DNA of 52,783 bases from Actinomycetota bacterium (GTDB lineage Bacteria; Actinomycetota; Acidimicrobiia; Acidimicrobiales; JAJPHD01), in contig JAJPHD010000021.1 of assembly GCA_021325455.1 (NCBI GenBank), forward strand, positions 1-52,783, read 5' to 3'. A program made the translations under genes and the position numbers. Under the pieces are notes generated by a model. It was not told the DNA's origin, ran no database searches, and saw only the letters and a program-made list of their open reading frames with translations. Positions 1 through 7,211 of the stretch are shown here, piece by piece; position 1 is the stretch's first letter; each line of letters begins with the position of its first letter.

Positions 1-478
1 AGTTGGACTTGTTGGCCGTCACCATGTTCTGCCAGAACTGCACGTCCTGGGCGCTCACCGGGGTCCCGTTCGACCACATGTAGTGGTTGAGGTGGATGAC
101 CACCGACTTGCCCCCGTTGGTCCACACCGGGGGCTTGCCCACCGACTGCTTGAAGTTGATGACCGGCTTCTGGCCCACCCCGGGGAAGTAGAGGGGCCGG
201 TACATGAGGGTCTGGAAGTCGTTGCCGTTGTAGACGCTGAAGTTCGCCAGCGTCATGAGCGGGAAGATGTAGTTGGGCACCCCGCCGGGAGCCTCGGCGT
301 AGTTGACCGTCCCGCCCTTGACCCGCTGGCTGGCCGGGACGGTGCTCGACGGCGCGGCCGCTGCGGAACTGGAGGAGGTCGTGCTCTTGGTGGTGCTGGT
401 GCCACCGCAGGCCGCCAGTATCAAGGCCCCGGTGGCCAGCAGCGCTGCCCCCGTGGCCGCTCTCTTGGCTATCCCCAT
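1..478 (-). CDS. ABC transporter substrate-binding lipoprotein SBP-A (partial, N-terminal part)
   Basis: Only the first 159 codons lie in the window; the gene runs off the left edge. The product starts with a short basic n-region, a hydrophobic stretch and a lipobox ending LILAAC, with the lipidated Cys at residue 24, then a Ser/Thr/Ala-rich linker. The mature part shows the opening of a family 5 (peptide/nickel type) solute-binding protein: VPNYIFPL, then TLMYRPLYF, and a segment ending in MWSNGTPVSAQDVQFW, which is the usual lobe I signature. It closely resembles five further lipoproteins in this window (SBP-B to SBP-F). The role is inferred as capture of peptides or similar solutes outside the membrane. 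The ATG is preceded by AAGGGGG about ten bases upstream and by a good promoter. Confidence 0.9.
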   Translation of the reverse strand, partial: MGIAKRAATGAALLATGALILAACGGTSTTKSTTSSSSAAAAPSSTVPASQRVKGGTVNYAEAPGGVPNYIFPLMTLANFSVYNGNDFQTLMYRPLYFPGVGQKPVINFKQSVGKPPVWTNGGKSVVIHLNHYMWSNGTPVSAQDVQFWQNMVTANKSN

Positions 479-523
479 CGCAGTACGACCCCCTTGTCTT
501 GCCCGATGCGAATGTTCGGGTGT

Positions 524-552
524 TGTATAGCAACTCCGGGAGGCCCCGCCAA
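524..552 (-). promoter_or_regulatory. Predicted sigma-70-type promoter of SBP-A
   Basis: Read on the minus strand there is TTGGCG (547-552), a 17-base spacer and TATACA (524-529). Both hexamers and the spacing fit a primary-sigma promoter. Transcription would start near position 517 and give a leader of roughly 40 bases before the ATG at 478. Confidence 0.6.
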
Positions 553-1047
553 GTCACCCCTGCCCCGGCAACGGGGATCGCCCCCAACTGGCCATCCAAT
601 TGCCCTGAAACTCCGGCTTCCACCAGCCTGTACGGGCTGTTGTTACAGCTTCGTTACAGATCCGCCCTGGGCCTGCCAGAGGGTGCTGGCCTGCTCCTTC
701 TGGCCCCCATCCGGAAGGTTTGGGTCTTCCATTGGGATGGATAGAGTCGGTTCAAGATGCACCGGGTAGTAAGCACGGTTTGGCCGGCCCGGGGACTAGT
801 CACTGGGCGACCCTACTGATGGCGGTGTCGGCGGGCTTGGCGCCGACATCCGGGACACGACGGCCTTGCGTCGCCACCGCCCGTTCTTCTGCCTGGGTCG
901 CGCCGGGAGAGCGGCCCAGAGGATGGATCCCCTTGCCCGGCGAGGTAGTCGCCCCTCGCCGGCGCAGGATTCCCCACCTGCCAAAGCCTTGTGGTAACCC
1001 CGGTGAACGACCGACCCCGTCGACCCCCTCCGAGGAGGTGAGGACCA
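553..1047. other. Long intergenic region between divergent SBP-A and permease genes
   Basis: No convincing gene is seen in these roughly 500 bases. The left part holds two copies of GTTACAG (642-648 and 653-659) in the same orientation, 11 bases apart, which is about one helical turn and could be a regulator site. The right part holds two strong hairpins, described separately, and ends in the ribosome binding site GGAGGTGA just before the permease start. Small reading frames here lack coding character and recognisable similarity. Confidence 0.5.
826..962 (+). promoter_or_regulatory. Structured leader upstream of the lone permease (two strong hairpins)
   Basis: Hairpin 1 pairs TGTCGGCG (826-833) with CGCCGACA (841-848) around a 7-base loop. 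Hairpin 2 pairs CCGGCGAGG (937-945) with CCTCGCCGG (954-962) around an 8-base loop. Both are perfect and lie 86 to 220 bases before the permease GTG. I could not match them to glycine, guanidine, c-di-AMP or cobalamin riboswitch consensus. In GC-rich DNA such arms can occur by chance, so function as an attenuator or structured RNA is only a possibility. Confidence 0.3.
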
Positions 1048-1980
1048 GTGGCAGTAGCCTCAGGTGAGGCCGAGTTCCAACCCCCGTCACTCCTGCCCGA
1101 ACCCACACCCGAAGGGGGCGAGGTCACCACCGTAGGCGGGCTCGGGAAGCTGATCCTGGGCGTGTTTGTCCAGAACCGGCTGGCCGTGATGGCCGTGGGC
1201 ATCATCGTGTTCATGGTCCTGTTCTGCTGGGTGGGTCCCCTCATCTACCACACCAACCAGGTCAACACGAACCTGGGCCGGGTGACCCTCCACCCCACCC
1301 TCAGGCACCCCTTGGGCACCGACGACGTCGGTTACGACGTGCTCGGCCGGCTCATGCTCGGGGGCCAGTCCTCGATCGAGGTGGGGGTGGCCGCCGCCTT
1401 CCTGGCCTCCATGTGGGGGACCGCCTGGGGTGCGGTCTCCGGGTACGTGGGAGGCTGGTTGGACGGGATCATGATGAGGATCGTCGACTCCATCCTCGCC
1501 ATCCCTCCCCTCCTGCTGATCCTGCTGCTCGCCTCGGTCTTCGGGTCCAGCCTCGGCATCCTCATCATCGTGGTCGCCCTGGTGTCCTGGCTGGCGACCG
1601 CCCGCCTGGTCCGGGGGGACTCCCTGTCCCTGCGGGTCCGGGACTACGTGCAGGCCGCCAAGGGGGTGGGGGGCAAGGGCTCGCGTATCATCGTGCGCCA
1701 CATAGTGCCCAACGTCATCGGGACCATCGTGGTGCAGACCACCTTCGAGGTGGCCAACGCCATCCTGCTGGTGGCCTACCTGAGCTACCTGGGCCTCGGG
1801 CCCCCACCACCGGCGGCTAACTGGGGCGGCATGCTCAGCAACGGCCTCAACTACCTGTACGACGGGTACTGGTGGCTCATCTACCCCGCAGGCATCGCCA
1901 TCGTGCTCACCGTCATGGCCTTCAACTTCATCGGCGACGCCCTGCGGGACGCCTTGGAGGTCCGCCTCCAGGAGCGCTGA
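1048..1980 (+). CDS. ABC transporter permease, DppC/OppC type
   Basis: A 310-residue inner-membrane permease of the peptide/nickel ABC family. It has a cytoplasmic N-terminal tail, a first membrane segment around residues 45-68, the HPLGTDDVGYDVLGRL motif around 87-102 typical of DppC-like proteins, and the EAA loop around 199-221 (RDYVQAAKGVGGKGSR followed by HIVPN), which docks on the ATPase. Further helices fill the C-terminal third. The GTG start is chosen because GGAGGTGA lies eight bases upstream. DppC normally works as a heterodimer with DppB and two ATPases; none is present here, and the next gene is an unrelated lipase. It may pair with partners encoded elsewhere or left of the window, and could serve the many binding proteins of this region. 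Confidence 0.93.
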   Translation: MAVASGEAEFQPPSLLPEPTPEGGEVTTVGGLGKLILGVFVQNRLAVMAVGIIVFMVLFCWVGPLIYHTNQVNTNLGRVTLHPTLRHPLGTDDVGYDVLGRLMLGGQSSIEVGVAAAFLASMWGTAWGAVSGYVGGWLDGIMMRIVDSILAIPPLLLILLLASVFGSSLGILIIVVALVSWLATARLVRGDSLSLRVRDYVQAAKGVGGKGSRIIVRHIVPNVIGTIVVQTTFEVANAILLVAYLSYLGLGPPPPAANWGGMLSNGLNYLYDGYWWLIYPAGIAIVLTVMAFNFIGDALRDALEVRLQER

Positions 1981-1984
1981 GCCC

Positions 1985-2905
1985 GTGAGCGCCACTCCAG
2001 ACGCACGCCCCTCACCCCTGGCCGGCCTCCCCCGCCCGGTGGCCTACGTCCTGTCGGGCGGGGGTTCGCTGGGGGCCATGCAGGTGGGGATGGTGAGGGG
2101 GATGGCCCCCTACGGGCTGGACCCCGACCTGATCGTGGGGGCCTCGGTGGGTGCCATCAACGGGGCGCTCATCGCCCTGGACCCGCCCACCGCCCCTGCC
2201 CGCCTGAGCGAGATCTGGGGAGGGGTCGGCCCCGAGTCGGTCTTCCCCGGCAGCCGCCTCAGCCACCTGGTGACCCTGGCTCGTCACCGCACCCACCTGT
2301 GCGACCCGGGTGCCCTGCGTGCTCTCATCGCCACCCATGCCGAGGGCCGCAGCTTCGCCGACCTGGCTGTCCCCCTCGCCGTGACGGCGGTCGACGCCTC
2401 CAGCGGGGAGGTGGTCACCCTGGACCAGGGCCCGCTGGCCCCCGCCCTTCTCGCCAGCTCGGCCATACCGGGCATCTTCCCGCCCGTGGCCCTGGACGGG
2501 AAGCTCCTCTACGACGGCGGTATCGCCGGCAACGTCCCTCTTCGCACCGCCCTGGCGGCCGGGGCCCGCTCGCTCGTGGTCCTCGACTGCCGCTTGGTGC
2601 AGCTGCCCAACCACGTCCCCCGCAACGCCCTTCAAGCCTTCGGGTTCAGCCTGGCGGTGATGGCCGGGCGGCCGCTCTGGGACCAGCTGGCTGACCTGTC
2701 CTCGCAGGTCCCGATCGTGTACCTGCCCGGCCCGTCGGGCACCGACCGCTCCCCCTTCCGCTTCGACCACACGGCCGAGCTGGTCGAAACCTGCGAGCAG
2801 GCCACCGACCGCTTCCTGGCCCAGCTGAAGGTGGATGGGCCCGGGCTCTACGGCCAGCCGCAGGCCACGGTGCCCCTGCCCCGGCGCCGCCGCTGGCGGC
2901 GTTGA
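1985..2905 (+). CDS. Patatin-like phospholipase family protein
   Basis: A 306-residue protein of the bacterial patatin/RssA-like acyl hydrolase family. The glycine-rich oxyanion loop is SGGGSLGAMQVG at about 24-35, the nucleophile is Ser54 in GASVG, and the catalytic Asp177 is in YDGGIAGN, so the Ser-Asp dyad is intact. No signal peptide is seen; it probably acts on lipids or acyl esters in the cytoplasm or at the inner membrane face. The GTG start lies four bases after the permease stop, so the two genes are probably co-transcribed, although no functional link is obvious. Substrate cannot be read from the sequence. Confidence 0.9.
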   Translation: MSATPDARPSPLAGLPRPVAYVLSGGGSLGAMQVGMVRGMAPYGLDPDLIVGASVGAINGALIALDPPTAPARLSEIWGGVGPESVFPGSRLSHLVTLARHRTHLCDPGALRALIATHAEGRSFADLAVPLAVTAVDASSGEVVTLDQGPLAPALLASSAIPGIFPPVALDGKLLYDGGIAGNVPLRTALAAGARSLVVLDCRLVQLPNHVPRNALQAFGFSLAVMAGRPLWDQLADLSSQVPIVYLPGPSGTDRSPFRFDHTAELVETCEQATDRFLAQLKVDGPGLYGQPQATVPLPRRRRWRR

Positions 2906-2914
2906 GAGCCGAGG

Positions 2915-2934
2915 GGCCCCAGAAGAGGGGGGCC
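2915..2934. terminator. Hairpin between convergent genes (possible bidirectional terminator)
   Basis: GGCCCC (2915-2920) pairs with GGGGCC (2929-2934) around an 8-base loop, in the 33-base gap between the convergent lipase and SBP-B genes. There is no T-tract, so termination is only suggested by position and structure. Confidence 0.35.
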
Positions 2935-2938
2935 AGGT

Positions 2939-4813
2939 TCAGGACTTGGAGAAGTACCAGGCCTCGGGGGTGAGGGCACCGAGAGGGTTCTGCGGGGTCA
3001 CGCCGTGGAGGTTCTTGGCGACCTCGGTGATCTGGGAGACGGCGTTGGGCCACCACAGGTCGGGCACGTCCCGGGCCAGGTAGTCCTCGTAGGCCTTGAG
3101 GGCCGACACCGAGCTGTCGGTGTGGGTGCGCTGGATGAGGGCGTCGGTCCTGGGGTCGCTGTAGCTGCCCGGGTTGGAGCCGGCGCCGGTGGCCCACAGC
3201 TCGCCCCCCGTCGGGTAGTAGTCCGGGGCGTACAGCCAGTTGAACTCCGAGATCTGCCAGCTGCAGTCGGCCTGGGTGGGCTTGCAGCGGACCTCCCGGC
3301 TGAATACCGCCTGGGCCGGACCGGAGGTGACGTTGAGGACGATGCCAGCCTCGCTGGCGGCCGACTTGAGGGCCTCCACGCCCTGCTGGACCCAGGGGAT
3401 CCCGCTCCAGTAGGCCAGGTTGAAGTCGAGCTTCGCCCCCGCCTTGATGCCGGCCCCGCACTGGTGGGCCCCCGACCCGGGGCGCACGCAGGTGTCGGTG
3501 CCGCCCGGCACGACCCTCCAGCCGTGCTCCTGGAGCAGGCGCTTGGCCGCCGCGATGCTGTAGGGGTACGGGTTGTGACGCTCCACCGGGGTCACGTAGG
3601 GGTTGGCCGGCTCGGTGGGCACGGGTCCGTAGGTCGGGTAGCCGTAGCCCTTGAGGGAGCTGCGGATCATGGTGGGCTGGTCCACCAGGTGCTGCAGCGC
3701 CTGGCGGAAGTACAGCTGGTGGACCACCGGCCCGAAGCTGGCGTTCTCGTAGTTGTACTGGAAGTACTCGATGGTCCAGCCGATCCAGGGGGCCATGACG
3801 TAGTTGGCCGCCACCGGGTTCGGCCCGGGTTGGCTGGGCTTGAGACCAGCAGGCTTGGTGGGGACGTCGGCGGTGGGGATGTAGCCCACCGAGATCGTGC
3901 TCCCGCTGCGCAGCACGTTGTACTCGGCCGGCTGGCTGGTGAAGGGCAAGAGCTCGAACCTGGACAGGTGGGGCTTGACGGGGCCCGAGTAGCGCGGGTT
4001 GGGGACGAAGGTCGACTGGCCGTCAGTCTGGAACTGGGTCAGGTGCCAGGGCCCGTCCACCACCTGCCAGAGCGGGTTGGTGGCATAGGCCTTGAGGTCC
4101 TTGGCCTGGTTGGAGAGGAATCGGTACACGGCCGCGCACTTGGCCCTGTCGGTGGCGCACCCTCCCGACCCCGCCTTGGCCCCCGTCGAGGTCTTGTCCC
4201 AGGCGGGGGGCAGGGGTGTGATCTGAGAGAGCTCGTTGTAGGTGAACCAGCGCGAGGAATAGGCCCGGTTGAGCCTGAAGATGATCTCCTTGGGGTTGAC
4301 GACACGGAACGAGACCACGTTGTCCGGGTAGTTGCCCGGCGAGTAGGCGGCCCAGTTCTGCTTCTCGGCGGTGACCATGTTCTGCCAGAAGGCCACATCG
4401 GTTGCCGTCACCGGGGTCCCGTCAGACCAGCGGTAGCTCTTGAGCTTGATCGTGACCTGACGGCCACCGTCGGTGAACTGGGGGGGATAGGCCAAGCTCA
4501 GCTGGGTGTTGAGGACCGGCTCCTGGCCTCTCCCGAACCAGTACAGGGGCCGGTACATGAGGTACATGAAGTCGTCGAAGTTGGAGATGGTGAAGTACTG
4601 GAGGGGGGTGAGCGGGAAGATGTAGTTGGGAGCGGCCCCGGGCTGGAGGGCGAAGGTGGCCGTACCCCCCTTCCGGGCGGCGGCCGGAGCGCTCGAGGCC
4701 GTCGACGAGGCGGACGAGGTGGCGGGCTTGGACCCCCCTCCGCAGGCCGCTGCCGCCAGGGCCACCATGGCCAGGCCGAGCGCCGTCCACCTGACCCCCC
4801 ACCGCCGCCGCAT
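2939..4813 (-). CDS. ABC transporter substrate-binding lipoprotein SBP-B
   Basis: A 624-residue family 5 extracellular binding protein. MRRRWGVRW plus a hydrophobic stretch leads to the lipobox AAAC with Cys24, followed by a Ser/Ala-rich linker. The mature protein has PNYIFPL, YLMYRPLYWFG, the RWSDGTPVTATDVAFWQ segment and a C-terminal LHGVTPQNPLGALTPEAWYF block that recurs in its paralogues here. Two close Cys pairs (DTCVRPGSGAHQCGAGI and CKPTQADCSWQ) suggest disulfides outside the cell. The ATG at 4813 gives the most typical signal peptide; an upstream in-frame GTG at 4837 is an alternative. It is the last gene of a probable unit with the oxidase and the cyclodeaminase-family gene, so its ligand may be a substrate of those enzymes. 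No transporter subunits adjoin it. Confidence 0.93.
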   Translation of the reverse strand: MRRRWGVRWTALGLAMVALAAAACGGGSKPATSSASSTASSAPAAARKGGTATFALQPGAAPNYIFPLTPLQYFTISNFDDFMYLMYRPLYWFGRGQEPVLNTQLSLAYPPQFTDGGRQVTIKLKSYRWSDGTPVTATDVAFWQNMVTAEKQNWAAYSPGNYPDNVVSFRVVNPKEIIFRLNRAYSSRWFTYNELSQITPLPPAWDKTSTGAKAGSGGCATDRAKCAAVYRFLSNQAKDLKAYATNPLWQVVDGPWHLTQFQTDGQSTFVPNPRYSGPVKPHLSRFELLPFTSQPAEYNVLRSGSTISVGYIPTADVPTKPAGLKPSQPGPNPVAANYVMAPWIGWTIEYFQYNYENASFGPVVHQLYFRQALQHLVDQPTMIRSSLKGYGYPTYGPVPTEPANPYVTPVERHNPYPYSIAAAKRLLQEHGWRVVPGGTDTCVRPGSGAHQCGAGIKAGAKLDFNLAYWSGIPWVQQGVEALKSAASEAGIVLNVTSGPAQAVFSREVRCKPTQADCSWQISEFNWLYAPDYYPTGGELWATGAGSNPGSYSDPRTDALIQRTHTDSSVSALKAYEDYLARDVPDLWWPNAVSQITEVAKNLHGVTPQNPLGALTPEAWYFSKS

Positions 4814-4876
4814 GCTCTGTCCCGCGAGGCTGATCACGGCCCCAGGACGGTACCAGCCCCCATGCCGCGAGGGAAG

Positions 4877-5845
4877 TCAATCCCCGGTCGCCGGCTCACG
4901 GCCGTGGCTCGAGGCAGCCACCGCATCGAGCACCAGGCGGGCGGCGGCGGCGTCCTCCACGGCCACTCCCACGGACTTGTACAAGGTGACCTGCCGCTCG
5001 TTCTGGCGGCCCTGGGCCCGGCCGGAGACGATGTCGCCCAGCTCGACCGGCTCCAGGCTGATCCCCCTCTCCTGGGCGGTCCTCAGCTCCACCGAGCCGG
5101 CGGGCGGAGGCGCCAGGGCTGCCCGCCGCGACTCCACCACCAGGCGGGCCGAGGCCACCGTGGCCGCGTCCAGCTCCCCCTCCCCCGTGGTGTTGTATCC
5201 GACCGAGTTGACATGGGTACCGGGCTTGAGCCAGTCCCGGCGGATCACGGGCCGCTCGGCGTGGGTGGTGAGGCAGACCACGTCCGCCACCCGGACGGCG
5301 TCCTCTATAGACCCCGCGGCCCGGGCCGCCAGCCCCGACCCGGCCAGCTCGGCGGCCAACGCCTCCGCCTTGCGGGGGTCCCGGCCCGCCACCACCAGGC
5401 TCCCTCGGTCCCGCAGGGCCAGGGCATGGGAGCGGGCCTGGGCCCCCGTGCCCACGATGACCACCACCTGGGCATCCGGGCGCGCCAGCCAGCGTGTGGC
5501 CAGTGCGGAAGCGGCCGCCGTGCGAGCAGCGGTGAGGTAGGACCCGTCCATGACCGCCAACGGGCTCCCCGTGGCGGGCTCGAAGCAGCACACCAGGGCC
5601 TGGTGGGTGGGCCGGTCCGAGTTGGCCGGGAAGATGGTCACCAGCTTGGCCACAAGCGTCTCGGGCGACGGCAAGTAGGCGGGCATGGCGGCGAGAAGCC
5701 CGGACAGGCTGGGGACCCCGACAGCCACACGCTCGGGCGCCTGGGCCCGCCCGTCGCTCAGCCCGGCCAGTGCCTCTCCCACGGCATCCGGGAGCCGGTC
5801 CAGGTTCAGGTGGGCCCGCACGTCCTCATGGGACAGCACCAGCAC
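4877..5845 (-). CDS. Ornithine cyclodeaminase / mu-crystallin family protein
   Basis: A 322-residue NAD(P)-dependent enzyme of the OCD/mu-crystallin family. Visible features are Lys67 in the AKLVT segment, Arg108 in SYLTAARTAAASALAT, and the dinucleotide-binding GTGAQARSHAL at 132-142. Family members include ornithine cyclodeaminase (ornithine to proline), alanine dehydrogenase-like enzymes, ketimine reductases and delta-1-pyrroline-2-carboxylate reductase of trans-3-hydroxyproline breakdown. The last is attractive here because a hydroxyproline operon lies 15 kb away, but the sequence alone does not decide. The GTG start has no earlier in-frame start nearby. It lies between an MSOX-like oxidase (87-base gap) and SBP-B (63-base gap), all on the minus strand. 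Confidence 0.88.
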   Translation of the reverse strand: MLVLSHEDVRAHLNLDRLPDAVGEALAGLSDGRAQAPERVAVGVPSLSGLLAAMPAYLPSPETLVAKLVTIFPANSDRPTHQALVCCFEPATGSPLAVMDGSYLTAARTAAASALATRWLARPDAQVVVIVGTGAQARSHALALRDRGSLVVAGRDPRKAEALAAELAGSGLAARAAGSIEDAVRVADVVCLTTHAERPVIRRDWLKPGTHVNSVGYNTTGEGELDAATVASARLVVESRRAALAPPPAGSVELRTAQERGISLEPVELGDIVSGRAQGRQNERQVTLYKSVGVAVEDAAAARLVLDAVAASSHGREPATGD

Positions 5846-5932
5846 CGGATCAGGCCCCCCGGGTGGCCCGGGCCAGGAGCGCCCGGGCGAGCGGCTCCGA
5901 CCCCGTCGTCATGGTGCCTCGACCTGTCCGGC

Positions 5933-7084
5933 TCACGCCTGGCGGGCGGCGGCCCGGGGACGGGCCGGGTCGAAGAGGGACACGGGGTGGCGGGTCCCTC
6001 CGGACGTGGCCAGGTCGGCCAGGATCTCGCCCACCACGGGGGCGAACTTGAAGCCATGCCCGGAGAACCCACAAGCCACCACCGCCCCGGGGTGCTCCGG
6101 GTGCACCCCGATGACGAAGTGCTGGTCAGGAGAGTTGGTGTACATGCAGGTGACGCTGCGCACCGCCTCTGCGGCCATGCCCGGGGCCAGGGCGTTCACG
6201 GCCTCGCTGATCCGGGCCACCTCCTCCTCCCCCACCCGGCGGTCAATGGTCGCAGGAGAGCAGGTCCTTCCTCCCCGGAAGAACGCCACCTTAAGGGTCC
6301 GTCCGTCCAGAGTGGGAAACCCGTACACCTGGGTCCCGGCAGCGTCGATCTCCCAGACCCACACAGGCAGGGCGCCGACCCGGTAGCGGGCCACATCCCC
6401 CGCGGGACGGAACCAGTGCAGGACCTGGCGCTCAACCGTGAGAGGGATGCCCGGAAGGGGCTCAGCCCAGGCCCCCGGACAGATCACGAGGCGCTCCGCT
6501 TGCCACCGGCCCCCCTCCGACCGCACCTCCACCCCCGTCCCCGAGGGCAGGGGCTCCCAGCCCGTGACCCGCTCGTCGAAACGGAGGTCGGCCCCCTCCC
6601 GGGCCGCCCACGCCAGATGGGCCCTGACCGCCTCCTCCACCCGCAGGAAGCCGGCGTTGGGCTCGTAGAGGCCTACCATGCCTTCCCCGGGGTTGAAGAC
6701 CGGGAACCGCCGGCGGAGCTCGGCGGGGCCCATCATCTCGTGGGGCAAGCCCCAGGTCTCGGCGCTCCGCCGGCTGCCCGCCACCGTGGAGCACGTCTCG
6801 GGACCGGCCATCAGCCCACCGGTCACCGTGAGCAGGCTGGCACCGGTCCTCTCCTCGAGGTCTCTCCACAGCTCGTAGGAGCGAAGGACCAGGGGGACGT
6901 ACGCCGGGTCCTCGAAGTAGGCCTGGCGGATCATGCGTGACTCCCCATGGCTGGACCCATGGTCATGGGCGGGGGAGAACTGCTCCAGGCCCAGCACCCG
7001 CCGGCCCCGGGACGCCAGGTGAGCGGCGGCAGCGCTGCCCATCGCCCCCAGCCCGATCACGATGACGTCGTAGCTCCCGGCCAT
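5933..7084 (-). CDS. Monomeric sarcosine oxidase / N-methyltryptophan oxidase family flavoenzyme
   Basis: A 383-residue FAD-dependent amine oxidase of the MSOX/SolA family. The N-terminal FAD-binding motif VIGLGAMGSAAAAHLASRG occupies about 9-27, followed by LEQF and the HGSSHGESRMIRQAYFED segment characteristic of this family. Cys313 in VTCMYTNSPDQHF is at the position that carries the covalent flavin in MSOX, so a covalent FAD is expected. Known substrates of the family are sarcosine, N-methyl amino acids, pipecolate and proline-like imino acids. It is the first gene of the minus-strand set with the OCD-family enzyme and SBP-B, consistent with oxidation of an imported N-methyl or cyclic amino acid. 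Substrate is not determined. Confidence 0.9.
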   Translation of the reverse strand: MAGSYDVIVIGLGAMGSAAAAHLASRGRRVLGLEQFSPAHDHGSSHGESRMIRQAYFEDPAYVPLVLRSYELWRDLEERTGASLLTVTGGLMAGPETCSTVAGSRRSAETWGLPHEMMGPAELRRRFPVFNPGEGMVGLYEPNAGFLRVEEAVRAHLAWAAREGADLRFDERVTGWEPLPSGTGVEVRSEGGRWQAERLVICPGAWAEPLPGIPLTVERQVLHWFRPAGDVARYRVGALPVWVWEIDAAGTQVYGFPTLDGRTLKVAFFRGGRTCSPATIDRRVGEEEVARISEAVNALAPGMAAEAVRSVTCMYTNSPDQHFVIGVHPEHPGAVVACGFSGHGFKFAPVVGEILADLATSGGTRHPVSLFDPARPRAAARQA

Positions 7085-7198
7085 CTACCATCCGCACCTG
7101 CTCCTAGCTCCTGGGACGGCCACCGTAGGGCAGGAGGCGGCCCCGGACCAATCAAGGGATGGGCGCCCACCGGGCATCCCGCCCACCCGCTTCTCCCC

Positions 7199-7204
7199 TA
7201 GCGT
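7199..7204 (+). promoter_or_regulatory. Probable -10 element directly before the S9 peptidase start (leaderless)
   Basis: TAGCGT at 7199-7204 fits the actinobacterial TANNNT pattern and ends seven bases before the ATG, so the transcript would start at or beside the start codon. No clear -35 element and no Shine-Dalgarno sequence are seen, which agrees with a leaderless message. Confidence 0.35.
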
Positions 7205-7211
7205 GGGGCCC

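Noticed and set aside
880-1040. Glycine or guanidine riboswitch before the permease
   Set aside because: A GGGAGAG string is present near 904, but the rest of the glycine aptamer consensus is missing and guanidine-type motifs do not fit.
3005-6940. A 1311-codon open frame on the plus strand
   Set aside because: It lies antisense to SBP-B, the OCD-family gene and the oxidase, all with clear domains; its translation is low-complexity Gly/Arg/Pro/Val-rich sequence typical of the reverse strand of GC-rich genes.
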